From: an uncultured Anaerolineae bacterium
GTDB taxonomy: Bacteria; Chloroflexota; Anaerolineae; Aggregatilineales; UBA2796
Reading direction: 5' to 3'
Assembly: GCA_938005675.1 (NCBI GenBank)
Contig: CALKXH010000144.1
Span: 1-37,779 of the forward strand
Length of the DNA stretch: 37,779 nucleotides
Position 1 is the stretch's first letter; the number at the start of each line of letters is the position of its first letter. Under the pieces are notes generated by a model, which did no database searches, had not been told where the DNA came from, and saw nothing but the letters and a program-made list of their open reading frames with translations. This document shows positions 15,402 to 24,601 of the stretch, one piece after another. The position numbers and the translations under genes are program-made.

Positions 15402-16244
15402 TCAGGGCGCCAGCGGAGTTGGCGTGCGGTACGTTTCGGGCAGCTCAGGCACGAATTCCACCTCGAAGAGCCACAGCCAGAGCTTGCCGGTCAGGAAGAA
15501 GCGCTCGCTCTCAGGCTCGTAGGCGATGCCGTTCAGCACGGCGCTGCCGCCCGCCGCCGCACGCTCCTCAGGGGTGAGCAGATTCGCCGCCTCGATGATG
15601 GCGGTCACGCGCCCGCTGTGCTTGTCGATGCGCAGAATCTGGTCGCTGAACCAGATGTTGGCGTAGATCGAGTCGCCCGCGCACTCCAGCTCGTTCAGGT
15701 TGCGCATCGGGACGTCATCCAGCCAAATTTCGAGCCGCCGTATGACCTCAAAAGTCTGCGGATCGCGCACGGTCAGGATGTGGCTGCCGTCGCTCATGTA
15801 GAGCGACTCGGACTCGGCGTCGTAGCACAGTCCCCAGCCCTCGCCGAGATAGTTGATGGTCTGCAGCTGCTGGAAAGTCTCAAGGTCGTAGACGAAGGCG
15901 ACTTGCTCGCGCCAGGTCAGCTGGATCAGCCGATTCTCGACTAGCGCCAAGCCCTCGGCGAAGAATTCGGGCGGCAAGACGACTTGCTGCAGCACCTCGC
16001 CCGTGCGCATATCGACCTTGCGCAGGGTCGATGAGCCGTATAGTCCGGTGCTCTCGTAGAAAAAGCCGTCGTGGATGAGCAGTCCCTGCGTGAAGGCGAA
16101 GGGATCGTGCGGGCGGATGGAGATGATCTGGACTTTCAGGCGCTCAGGGCGAGCAGGCGGCTCTTGGGCGCTCAGCGAGGCGAGCGGCAAGCTCAAGGCG
16201 AGCAGCAGGGCGAGGCTCAAGTGCAGGCGCGTCAATTTGAGCAT
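15402..16244 (-). CDS. Glutaminyl-peptide cyclotransferase (plant/bacterial beta-propeller type)
   Basis: A 280-residue protein with a signal peptide (LSLALLLALSLPLASLSAQ, to about residue 27). The mature domain shows the glutamine-cyclotransferase signature: HDPFAFTQGLL, YESTGLYGSSTLRKVD, EGWGLCYD, MRNLNELEC and VLNGIAYEPESERFFLTGKLW. This family, related to papaya QC, converts N-terminal Gln to pyroglutamate on secreted proteins and forms a five-bladed propeller. The catalytic acid is probably in the NELE segment, by family analogy. A short Pro/Thr tail ends the protein. The ATG at 16244 is 29 bp from a good promoter -10 (16281-16286). The glycosyltransferase follows after 3 bp, so the two are one operon and both act outside the membrane. 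A protein-modifying link is inference. Confidence 0.88.
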   Translation of the reverse strand: MLKLTRLHLSLALLLALSLPLASLSAQEPPARPERLKVQIISIRPHDPFAFTQGLLIHDGFFYESTGLYGSSTLRKVDMRTGEVLQQVVLPPEFFAEGLALVENRLIQLTWREQVAFVYDLETFQQLQTINYLGEGWGLCYDAESESLYMSDGSHILTVRDPQTFEVIRRLEIWLDDVPMRNLNELECAGDSIYANIWFSDQILRIDKHSGRVTAIIEAANLLTPEERAAAGGSAVLNGIAYEPESERFFLTGKLWLWLFEVEFVPELPETYRTPTPLAP

Positions 16245-16280
16245 GGCGGTCTATCCGTTGCGGTCGATTCTCAGGGCGTC

Positions 16281-16309
16281 ATTCTAGCGCGCGGAGCGGG
16301 GCGGGGCAA
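16281..16309 (-). promoter_or_regulatory. Promoter of the glutaminyl cyclase-glycosyltransferase operon
   Basis: On the minus strand TTGCCC (16309-16304), exactly 17 bp, TAGAAT (16286-16281). It lies in the 73-bp gap after the kinase gene, so the cyclase pair can be transcribed independently of the kinases. Confidence 0.7.
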
Positions 16310-16317
16310 GGCGGCGC

Positions 16318-17439
16318 TCAGGGGATGACGCGATATTGCAGCATCTCGTTGATCTTGCTGAGCAAGCGGCGCAGCTCCGCCTCCAAGTCCTCGCCGATGT
16401 CCTCGATGGTGACGGCGTCGCGCAGCAGGTCGCGCGCCTCGCGGAGGGCGGCTTGTCCCTGGCGCAATTTCGCCAAGCCGTCGCGCATATCGGTGCGGGC
16501 AGCTCGCAACGCCGCGCTGGAGAAGCCCGTCTCCCAGCCGAAGGCGGCAGCCGCCTTGCCCAGCGCGGCGCGGAACTGCTCGAGGCTGCTGTAGGCGCGC
16601 TGAGCGCCCTGTTGCAGCCACTTTTGAATGCCTTGACTCAAGGTCGGCTCGACGGCGAAATCGAGCGTCGTGATATCTTTGTAGCGGCTCTCCACGCCCA
16701 GCTGATCGGCGGGTTGCGCCATCAGCGCGCCTTTTTGTGGCGAGAGTCCCGTGAAGACGGGATACAAAATGCCCACGCACAAATTGTGGAGATCGTCGGC
16801 GATTTTTTGCGCCAACGCCTGCCCGCCGCCCTCGATCAGGCGCGAGCTGTTCCAATCGATCACTTTCAGCTGCCGCCCATCCCAGTAGACGTGCTCCAGC
16901 TTGTGATCGAGGTAGACGATGCGCTGCCGATGCGCCAACGCCAAGACCTCGGCGAACTGATAGGCGAGATCGATGCCCTCTTCGGTGGGCAGCCGCCAAC
17001 GGACGCCGTTGGTGTTGGGCTTCATCACGTAGAGCAGGCTATCGGTGCGCGGCAGTGGCTCTAGGGCGAGGTAAGGTCGCCAGCCGCGCCCGCCGTAGCG
17101 GAAAATGCCCTGCCGAAAGAGTTCGACGTTCAAGCCGTAGGACTCGATCTCGCCGCCGCGCGGATTCTCATCGCGCGCCGAGAGGTAGCCGCAATCGTAC
17201 AGGCGCACCACGTGCGGCGAGAGCGCCATGCGCGTCAGCAAGTCCGCCTCGTTGATGAACGCGAACGCCTCCATGCGCGGCTCGGCGTCGCCGGTCACCA
17301 CGTGCTCAAGGCGCATGACCTTGAAGGCGACTTGCCGTCCGTCGCGCTTATCGAGCGCTTCGTAGACGCGCGCATAGTGACCGAGCGCGAAGGTATCGAT
17401 GGTGTTGCCGATTTGATACAGGTCGTTTAAGAGAGCCAC
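16318..17439 (-). CDS. Divergent protein kinase-like protein, soluble
   Basis: A 373-residue protein with a protein-kinase fold over about residues 10-230. Readable parts are the ATP Lys (VAFK, K40), the helix C Glu (NEADLL, E64), a catalytic loop YLDHKLEHVYWD (D178, K180) and a metal-binding D195 in VIDWNSS. Two positions depart from the family: the Asn of HRDxKxxN is His183, and DFG is DWN. The catalytic Asp and Lys are kept, so activity is possible. The C-terminal 130 residues are helical and rich in Arg, Glu and Ala, likely coiled coil. No membrane segment. The start is GTG with AGGTGG upstream. It lies 18 bp after the large kinase gene, almost certainly in the same operon. Substrate unknown. 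Confidence 0.8.
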   Translation of the reverse strand: MALLNDLYQIGNTIDTFALGHYARVYEALDKRDGRQVAFKVMRLEHVVTGDAEPRMEAFAFINEADLLTRMALSPHVVRLYDCGYLSARDENPRGGEIESYGLNVELFRQGIFRYGGRGWRPYLALEPLPRTDSLLYVMKPNTNGVRWRLPTEEGIDLAYQFAEVLALAHRQRIVYLDHKLEHVYWDGRQLKVIDWNSSRLIEGGGQALAQKIADDLHNLCVGILYPVFTGLSPQKGALMAQPADQLGVESRYKDITTLDFAVEPTLSQGIQKWLQQGAQRAYSSLEQFRAALGKAAAAFGWETGFSSAALRAARTDMRDGLAKLRQGQAALREARDLLRDAVTIEDIGEDLEAELRRLLSKINEMLQYRVIP

Positions 17440-17457
17440 TGTGCATCCACCTGGGCG

Positions 17458-20400
17458 CTATTCGGGCTTTTGCAGCCAGACTCGAAAGGCGTTCACCTTG
17501 ACGATCATGCCGCCGCTGGCAGTGTAGAGATACAGGCTGATGGGCGCATCGGGCGCGTAGGCGGCGTTGGATTGCCCCAGCAGCCGCTCATCGAGGAAGA
17601 GCGAGAGCGTGCGGTCGGCGCCGCGCGCCACCGCCGCCCGCAAGATCAGCGGCTTGGCGGGCAACTGAGTCTTCTGCAGGAAGTTGCCGTTCAAGTTGAT
17701 GCCGAAATTGGCGATCTGCTCTTGGATCAGGCGCGCCTCGACGGCGGCGCGTTGCCCCTGCAAGGACTCCATGCCCGCCCCGAAGACGACCAGACCGGTC
17801 GGCAGCAGGCGCGGCTCGTAGCTGACCAGCTCCAGCTCGACCTCCATGCGCCGCACGTAGCGGGCTGCCTCGGCGCCGAAGAGCGGGGTGAGCAGCTCCG
17901 GACCGAAGCGGATCAGCGGCGGGCGCGTTCGGCTCTGCAACGGATTGCCCAGAATCCACGCGCCCTCTTGGTAGGAGAACCACGCGGCATCCCACGTGCG
18001 GCGGCTCTCCTCCAGCCCCAGCAAAGCGGCGAGGACGTCGTATTCGCCGCTGGCGGCATCAGGCGGCAAGGTCGGCAAAGCGATGGCGGGATTGGTCGGT
18101 TCGGGCGAGGCGCCGGCGCTGAGGGTCGGGATGGGCGTCGGAGTCAGAGCAGCCAGCAGCGTGGCGGGCGAGAGCAACTCGCCGGTCGGGAGGGGCGTGG
18201 GCGTCGGCACGACCGCCTCAGGGGTGGGCGTGGCGCTGGGCGTGGCGGTCGGCACGGTCGGCGTGAGGGTCGGCGGCGCGACGGTCGGCGGCTCAGTCGG
18301 GAGGGCTTGCGCGGGCGGCTGCGCGACGGGCGCGCCCAGTCCGACGGGCGTGGCGCTGGGCGTGGGCGGCAGGTCGGAGGCGCCGCCGCCCAAGAGCAAG
18401 AACAAGCCCGCGAGGATCGCCACCACGCCCAGCGCGCCGATCAAGGCGAGCGGGATCAGCTGGCGGGGCGCGGGGCGCTCGGCGCGGCGCTCCAGCGGCA
18501 AGACTTCGGCGGGCGGCGGCGGAGACGGGCGGCGCGGGGCGGGCGGCGCGTCTAGCGCGGCGAGGTCGGGCGCGGCGGATGGCTCGTACTCTGCAAAACT
18601 GGGCTGATAGCGCGGCAACTCCGGCTCAGGATCGGGCATGCGCGCCACAAGGGTCCGCCAATGCCGCAAGATGGGCAGGGCGGGCTGTCTATCGATGAAG
18701 AGCGAGGCGAAGTGGCTCTCGAACAGGCGCAGTTTCTCGTCCTTGCTCAGGTCGGGGTCGGTGTAGACGTCGCGCAGGGCGAGGTAGGTGTCGCGCCATT
18801 GGCGCAGCTGAGCGGTGTACGGCTCGCCGAGGTCGCGCCGCGTGATGTCCACCAATTTTTGATGAGCTTCGGCGATCTCAGGGCGGGGCGTCTCAGAGGG
18901 GGCGAGCGCCTCCTCTTCGATCAGGCGGCGCTGCTGGGCGAGGTACTCGGCTGAGTCGGCGAGCAGTTGCAGCCAGTCCTTGAAGCCATCGAGCGGCTTG
19001 CCGAGCGCGATCTCGGCGCCGACGGCGCGCTCAAGGGCGAGATCGAGCTGTTGGCGGGCGGCGCGGAAATCGCCGTCGTGCCAGCGGCGCAGAGCGTCCT
19101 CAAGGGCGCGGATGGCGAGGTCGGCGTTCTCCAGTTGGGTGGCGGCGAGCGGCGCGCGAGCGGCTTGGCGCGCCTCGGCGATGGCGGAGACGTTGTTGAC
19201 GGCGTTGAGGGCGCGGATAGCCTCCAGAATCAGTTGGCGGCGCGCGATAGCCGTCTCAAGGCTTTGGAAGGCGGGATGATTGCGGGCGGTGGCGAGCGTT
19301 TTGGCGGCGGCTTCTTGCCACAGATTCGCCTCGTCAAACTGCTCGCGCTGCAGGGCGAGGATGCCGCGCAGCACGTAATCGAAGAACAGCACGCGCAGCG
19401 CGGCGGCGCTTGAGTCGCGCAGCGGCTCGACCACGCCCTTGCTCATCGCCTTGAGGTAAGTCTGCATGGTGGGCATTTGGGCGGCGAAGGTCTGGCGCAG
19501 CGCCTCTTCTTCGGGCAGGAAGAGGGCGCTGACGCGCCGTAAAGCTGCCTCGCTCTGCGGGGTGGAGGCGGCGCCGTCGCGCTCCAGCCACGTCTCAAGG
19601 GTCTCGCTCAAGCCGATCAGGCGGCGGGCAGCCAGCCGCTCGGCGTCGGTCAGGGCGTAATCGGCGGCGCGCCTGCCGCTCAGCAAGGCGTCCGCGGTGC
19701 GCCCGCGATCCCAGCTCTCCCAGCCCTCAGCCAGCGCCCTGCCGAAGGGGATGTTCGGGCTGAGGAACTCCACGTGCGGAGCTTCCTCCAAGCGGCGGGC
19801 GTAATCCTCGAACCAATGGGCAGTGCGCGGACTGAGCGAGCGGATCGCCGTCGCCGCGATTTTGCACTGCTCCACAGCCGGGCGCTTGCCGCCCAAGGCG
19901 ATGGCATCCGCCACGCGCAGCCAAGCTTTGCTGGCTGTATCGATGTCGCGCAGGAGCGCCTGAAAGCGCGGATCGGTGATCTCGGAGGCGTAAGGCGCCA
20001 AGCGTTGCGCCGCGCCGCCCAGAAAATCGGTGATATCGCCGCCTTCGGCGGCGGGAGCGTAGGCGCGCAGCGAGTCGAGCTCGGCGTGGAAGGCGTTCAG
20101 GAGCGCGTTGAGCGGGGCGAAGGCGGCGCTGGTCGGATCGATGGCTTGGGCGTGCCAGAGGGCGTTGCCGGCGCGGGCGGGGTCGCTGAGGGCGTTTTGG
20201 GCTGCCACCTCGATCAGATCGAGGAGCGCCTCGGCGGCTTGGGCGGCGCGCGCGAGCGGCTCGCGGGCGCTTGGGAGGCTCGTGAGGTCGTCTTGGAGGG
20301 CGGCGAGCAGATCGGCGATGCGCTGATAGTGGCGCAGCAAATTTTGGATGCCTTCGGGCGGCGTCTCCTCAGAGCGGGCGATGATGCGGCGCAGGGCGGC

Positions 20401-21753
20401 GAGCGCTTCGGGCTGCGGCGGGCTGCTGAGCAGCTCCTCCAAGCGCGCCAGATGCGGGCGCAGCAGCACGACGGGCAGATGGGCGCACAGGCGCTCCGCC
20501 AGCAGCAATTGGAGCTGGCGAGCGGCGTCGCGCGGCTCAGGGGTGGTCAGCAGGGCGCGCGCTGCGCCGTGCGGATCGTCTTTGAGCAGGGCGTCGAGCG
20601 CCTGCGGGAAGCCCTCCGGCTGCAGGGGCGGCGTGTGGCGCGCCAACAGCTCGCAGGCATCCTGCATGAAGCGCAGGGTCGGCTGCAATTCGGCGCTGCT
20701 GCGGGCGATCAGATCGTCGAGCAAATCGGCGGCGCGGCTGAAGTTGGCGCTCTCAAGGTAGATGCGCACGGCGTCGAGATCGGCTTGCAGCTGCAACTTG
20801 GCGAGGCGGCGCTCGACCTCCGCCTCCAATTCGCGGGCGGGCGGATAGCCGGGATCGCCGCTGCGCGCCTCAGCCAGCCACGTGCGCAACTCCGCCAGCT
20901 GGCTCTGGCTGTTGACGTAGGGCAGGCGCGCGCGGACGCGCTCGATGAGCGCCTCGCGGGCTTTGTGGAGCGGGCGGCGCAGCTCGGCGAGGTCGCGGCG
21001 CAATTCGGCTAGATCGGCGTAGCGGGCGGCGGGATCGGGGCTGATGGCGCGGCTGATGATCGCCTTCAAGCGCGGCGGGACGTCCTCTGGCAGGGCGTTG
21101 AGCATGTCGGGGCGGTTCAGGTCGAGTCTGCGCCCGCCGCTGAGCAGAAAATAGAGCAGCTGTCCGACTTGGGCGATATCGACGTGAGGCGTGAAGTGGC
21201 TGTGCGCCTCCGAGTCGAGGAAGATGGCGTTGCCCCAGTCGATCATCTTGAGCTGGTAGGCATCCCGATCCCAGAAGACGTGCTTGGCGTCCACATCGTT
21301 GTAGAGGATGCGCTTGTCGTGGGCGTTTTGCAGCAAGTCCAGCACGCCTTCAAGGACGGTCAGCAGTTCGAGGTCGGGCAGGCGCTCGCCCTGCGCGGCG
21401 AGGGCGAGGGTGAGCGCCTCGAGGGTCTCGCCGGTCGCCATCTCGATGACGATGTACTGATGTTGCTGCCCGCCGATGCGGAACGTGCCGCTGTGCAGCA
21501 GCTCGCACAGCACGGGATGCCCGCTCAGCAGCTCGAGGGCGCGCTTCTCGTTCAGGATGCTCCGCTCCTGCCCGGCGCGGATGGGCGGCGCATCTTGCAA
21601 GGCGGGGCGCTTGATCACGCAGGGGCGGTCGCCGTTGAGCGTATCGTAAGCGCGCAGAGTCTCGCCGCTGCGCCCGCGCGGGTAGATATGATCGTAGCGG
21701 TAGCGGTTATCGAAGAGGCTATCGGGACGCCGAGCCGTAGGCGGACGTGGCAT
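17458..21753 (-). CDS. Giant membrane-anchored kinase-like protein with helical middle and extracellular domain
   Basis: A 1431-residue protein. Residues 15-260 form a kinase-like domain: K48 (CVIKRP), E69 (ILNEKRALELL), catalytic-loop D153 in YNDVDAKHVFWD, and D172 in MIDWGN. The loop Lys is Asp155, the metal-binding Asn is His158, and DFG is DWG. Residues about 260-1030 are long helical segments rich in Ala, Arg and Leu, probably TPR-like or coiled. A transmembrane helix is at about 1097-1122 (LIPLALIGALGVVAILAGLF). A Pro/Thr-rich stalk follows (about 1125-1210), then a C-terminal domain of about 200 residues with a beta-rich end (ISLYLYTASGG) that may be a jelly-roll binding module. Topology puts the kinase inside and the C-terminus outside, so it resembles a PknB-type sensor with an added scaffold. 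Promoter at 21794-21821. Confidence 0.85.
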   Translation of the reverse strand: MPRPPTARRPDSLFDNRYRYDHIYPRGRSGETLRAYDTLNGDRPCVIKRPALQDAPPIRAGQERSILNEKRALELLSGHPVLCELLHSGTFRIGGQQHQYIVIEMATGETLEALTLALAAQGERLPDLELLTVLEGVLDLLQNAHDKRILYNDVDAKHVFWDRDAYQLKMIDWGNAIFLDSEAHSHFTPHVDIAQVGQLLYFLLSGGRRLDLNRPDMLNALPEDVPPRLKAIISRAISPDPAARYADLAELRRDLAELRRPLHKAREALIERVRARLPYVNSQSQLAELRTWLAEARSGDPGYPPARELEAEVERRLAKLQLQADLDAVRIYLESANFSRAADLLDDLIARSSAELQPTLRFMQDACELLARHTPPLQPEGFPQALDALLKDDPHGAARALLTTPEPRDAARQLQLLLAERLCAHLPVVLLRPHLARLEELLSSPPQPEALAALRRIIARSEETPPEGIQNLLRHYQRIADLLAALQDDLTSLPSAREPLARAAQAAEALLDLIEVAAQNALSDPARAGNALWHAQAIDPTSAAFAPLNALLNAFHAELDSLRAYAPAAEGGDITDFLGGAAQRLAPYASEITDPRFQALLRDIDTASKAWLRVADAIALGGKRPAVEQCKIAATAIRSLSPRTAHWFEDYARRLEEAPHVEFLSPNIPFGRALAEGWESWDRGRTADALLSGRRAADYALTDAERLAARRLIGLSETLETWLERDGAASTPQSEAALRRVSALFLPEEEALRQTFAAQMPTMQTYLKAMSKGVVEPLRDSSAAALRVLFFDYVLRGILALQREQFDEANLWQEAAAKTLATARNHPAFQSLETAIARRQLILEAIRALNAVNNVSAIAEARQAARAPLAATQLENADLAIRALEDALRRWHDGDFRAARQQLDLALERAVGAEIALGKPLDGFKDWLQLLADSAEYLAQQRRLIEEEALAPSETPRPEIAEAHQKLVDITRRDLGEPYTAQLRQWRDTYLALRDVYTDPDLSKDEKLRLFESHFASLFIDRQPALPILRHWRTLVARMPDPEPELPRYQPSFAEYEPSAAPDLAALDAPPAPRRPSPPPPAEVLPLERRAERPAPRQLIPLALIGALGVVAILAGLFLLLGGGASDLPPTPSATPVGLGAPVAQPPAQALPTEPPTVAPPTLTPTVPTATPSATPTPEAVVPTPTPLPTGELLSPATLLAALTPTPIPTLSAGASPEPTNPAIALPTLPPDAASGEYDVLAALLGLEESRRTWDAAWFSYQEGAWILGNPLQSRTRPPLIRFGPELLTPLFGAEAARYVRRMEVELELVSYEPRLLPTGLVVFGAGMESLQGQRAAVEARLIQEQIANFGINLNGNFLQKTQLPAKPLILRAAVARGADRTLSLFLDERLLGQSNAAYAPDAPISLYLYTASGGMIVKVNAFRVWLQKPE

Positions 21754-21793
21754 TCGGGCTGCGCTTCTCCATCATGATACGTTCAGCCGACTA

Positions 21794-21821
21794 ATTGTAC
21801 GCCAAATGCGCCGCGATTCAA
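21794..21821 (-). promoter_or_regulatory. Promoter of the kinase operon
   Basis: On the minus strand TTGAAT (21821-21816), 16 bp, TACAAT (21799-21794), about 40 bp before the ATG at 21753. Confidence 0.65.
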
Positions 21822-21853
21822 ACTATCTATTCACGCCTAGCCCGTCGGCGGGC

Positions 21854-21882
21854 TTGCTGAGCGCTGCCGAGCGCGCTACAAT
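21854..21882 (+). promoter_or_regulatory. Promoter of the deazaflavin-protein/lipoprotein pair
   Basis: TTGCTG at 21854-21859, exactly 17 bp, TACAAT at 21877-21882. It is divergent from the kinase promoter. GGGAG at 21896-21900 is the ribosome-binding site for the ATG at 21907. Confidence 0.75.
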
Positions 21883-21906
21883 GCCCCCAAAGCGCGGGAG
21901 ATGCCC

Positions 21907-22251
21907 ATGAGCGACTCGGCTGAAGCCTTCCTGTATCTGACCACCACGGGGCGCACGAGCGGCGCGCCGCATCAGATTGAAATCTGGTTTGTGCAGCGCG
22001 GCGCGAGCTACTACGTGGTGGCGGAGCGCGGCGAAGCGGCTGATTGGGTCAAGAATCTGATGGCGTCGCCGCGCGTGCGCTTCAGCGTGGGCGCCCGCAG
22101 CGATCCGACCGCGCGCCTGCCGCTTGTGGAGGCATCCGCGCGCGCCTTGCCCGCCGACGATCCGCTCGCCGCCGAAGTGCGCGCCCTGATGGACGCCAAA
22201 TACGGCTGGAGCGATGGGCTGATCGTCGAGTTGCGCCCCGACGGGAGTTGA
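21907..22251 (+). CDS. Deazaflavin-dependent nitroreductase-family protein
   Basis: A 114-residue split-barrel protein of the Ddn/F420-dependent family. It has the characteristic FLYLTTTGRTSGAPHQIEIWF, then YYVVAERGEAADWVKNLMA and a strand VRFSVGAR. Relatives use F420H2 (or a flavin) to reduce diverse substrates; F420 use is common in Chloroflexota and Actinobacteria, but the cofactor cannot be proven here. The ATG at 21901 touches the Shine-Dalgarno, so the ATG at 21907, 6 nt after GGGAG, is the start. The lipoprotein gene follows after 1 bp. The link with the lipoprotein is presumably only transcriptional. Confidence 0.87.
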   Translation: MSDSAEAFLYLTTTGRTSGAPHQIEIWFVQRGASYYVVAERGEAADWVKNLMASPRVRFSVGARSDPTARLPLVEASARALPADDPLAAEVRALMDAKYGWSDGLIVELRPDGS

Positions 22252-22252
22252 G

Positions 22253-23430
22253 ATGCGCCGCTTTGCCCGCTTGTTGATTCTGCTGCTGGCTCTGAGCGCC
22301 TGCGAGGGCGGGCCTGCCGTCTTGATCGCCACGCCCCTCCCGCCCGATGCCACTTTCCGCACCTATCGGCATCCTAGCGGCGTTTTCAGCTTGCGCCTGC
22401 CATCGGAGTGGTCGGTGCGCGACCTGAGCGATAGCGACGCCGTGCGCGCCGAGTTCTCCGCGCCCGACGCCAAAGGCTTGCCGCTGAGCGTCTACGTGCG
22501 CAACAGCGGCATGGCGCTGAGCGCCACCGCCCTGATCGAGCAGATCGACCTGTACCTGCAGAGCGTCCACGGCGGCGCTTACCGCGAGATCAGCCGCGCC
22601 GCGCAGGGCGATGGCAGTTGGCGCGTGGTGGGCGTGCGGCAGACGGGCATCGGCGAGCGCGCCCTGAACACTTTTCTGCAAGCCGATGGCACCTTCCTGA
22701 GCGTCATCGAGGCGGACGTGACCGACCTAGATGAAGCGGAGCTGCGGACGCTGCGCCTTGTGATCAACACGCTACGCGTCGATCCGAGCGCGGCGCTGCG
22801 CATCGCTGACCTGAGCCGCCCGCCTGAGCTGCCCGTCGCCGAGTTGGGCGGCCTGATCTTCAGCGGGCTGCACAGCTGGACGGCTCGCAACGGCGATTTC
22901 GTGGTCAACGGCATGGTCACCAACGGCGTCGGCGCGCCCTTGGAGGCAGTCCGCCTGACCGCGCTGCTCTACGACGCCAACGACGCCGTCCTCGCCGAGC
23001 AAGCCAACGCGCTGAGCGCCGACGTGCTGCTGCCCAACGCCAGCGCGCCCTTCTCAATTCGCTTTCGAGGCGGCAAGCCCGCCCGCGCCGTCCGCTATGA
23101 GGTGCGCGGGGTCGCCCGCCACGCCGAGTTCACCCTGCAGAGCTATCTGGGCGAGGAAGCGTTCCTGCGCGGCAACGAGATCGCCCGCTACAACGCCAAC
23201 GGCTTCCTGACGGTCAGCGGCGATATCGTCAACCAGACGCAAGGGGCTGCCACGCTGGTCAAGATCATCATCGCGGTCTTGGACGATCAAGGGCGCGTGG
23301 TGGCGACCGATAGCACCTTCCTCAACCGCCCGCTCTTGCTGCCGGGCGAGGCAGCCCGCTTCGAGGTGGTCTTCCCAGAGCTGGGCGGCGGCGCCATCCG
23401 CTACCTGATCAGCGTGGAGGGCAAGCGCCC

Positions 23431-23434
<4 letters not shown>
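22253..23434 (+). CDS. Lipoprotein with PsbP-like and FxLYD-like domains
   Basis: A 393-residue lipoprotein. The signal sequence LARLLILLLALSAC style (residues 3-16) ends in the lipobox LSAC, with Cys16 as the lipidated residue. Residues about 35-180 begin TYRHPSGVFSLRLPSEWSV, a pattern seen in PsbP/Mog1-like domains. Two similar beta domains follow, at about 205-280 (NGDFVVNGMVTNGVGAPLEAV) and 305-390 (NGFLTVSGDIVNQTQGAATLV), which resemble FxLYD repeats. The protein should sit on the outer face of the cytoplasmic membrane; the ligand is unknown. The ATG is 1 bp after the previous stop (TGAGATG). Its stop overlaps by 4 bp the convergent aminotransferase. The domain names are recognition by pattern and moderately sure. 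Confidence 0.82.
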
Positions 23435-24591
<1,157 letters not shown>

Positions 24592-24601
24592 GCTCTCCCT
24601 C

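Noticed and set aside
18130..18380. Short repeated units that look like a minisatellite or CRISPR
   Set aside because: They are codons of the Pro/Thr-rich stalk of the giant kinase (PTPTPTATPS-type), not spaced identical repeats.
17470..21012. Long plus-strand frames opposite the giant kinase gene
   Set aside because: They lack ribosome-binding sites and consist of Gly/Arg/Ala-rich sequence typical of antisense GC-rich DNA.
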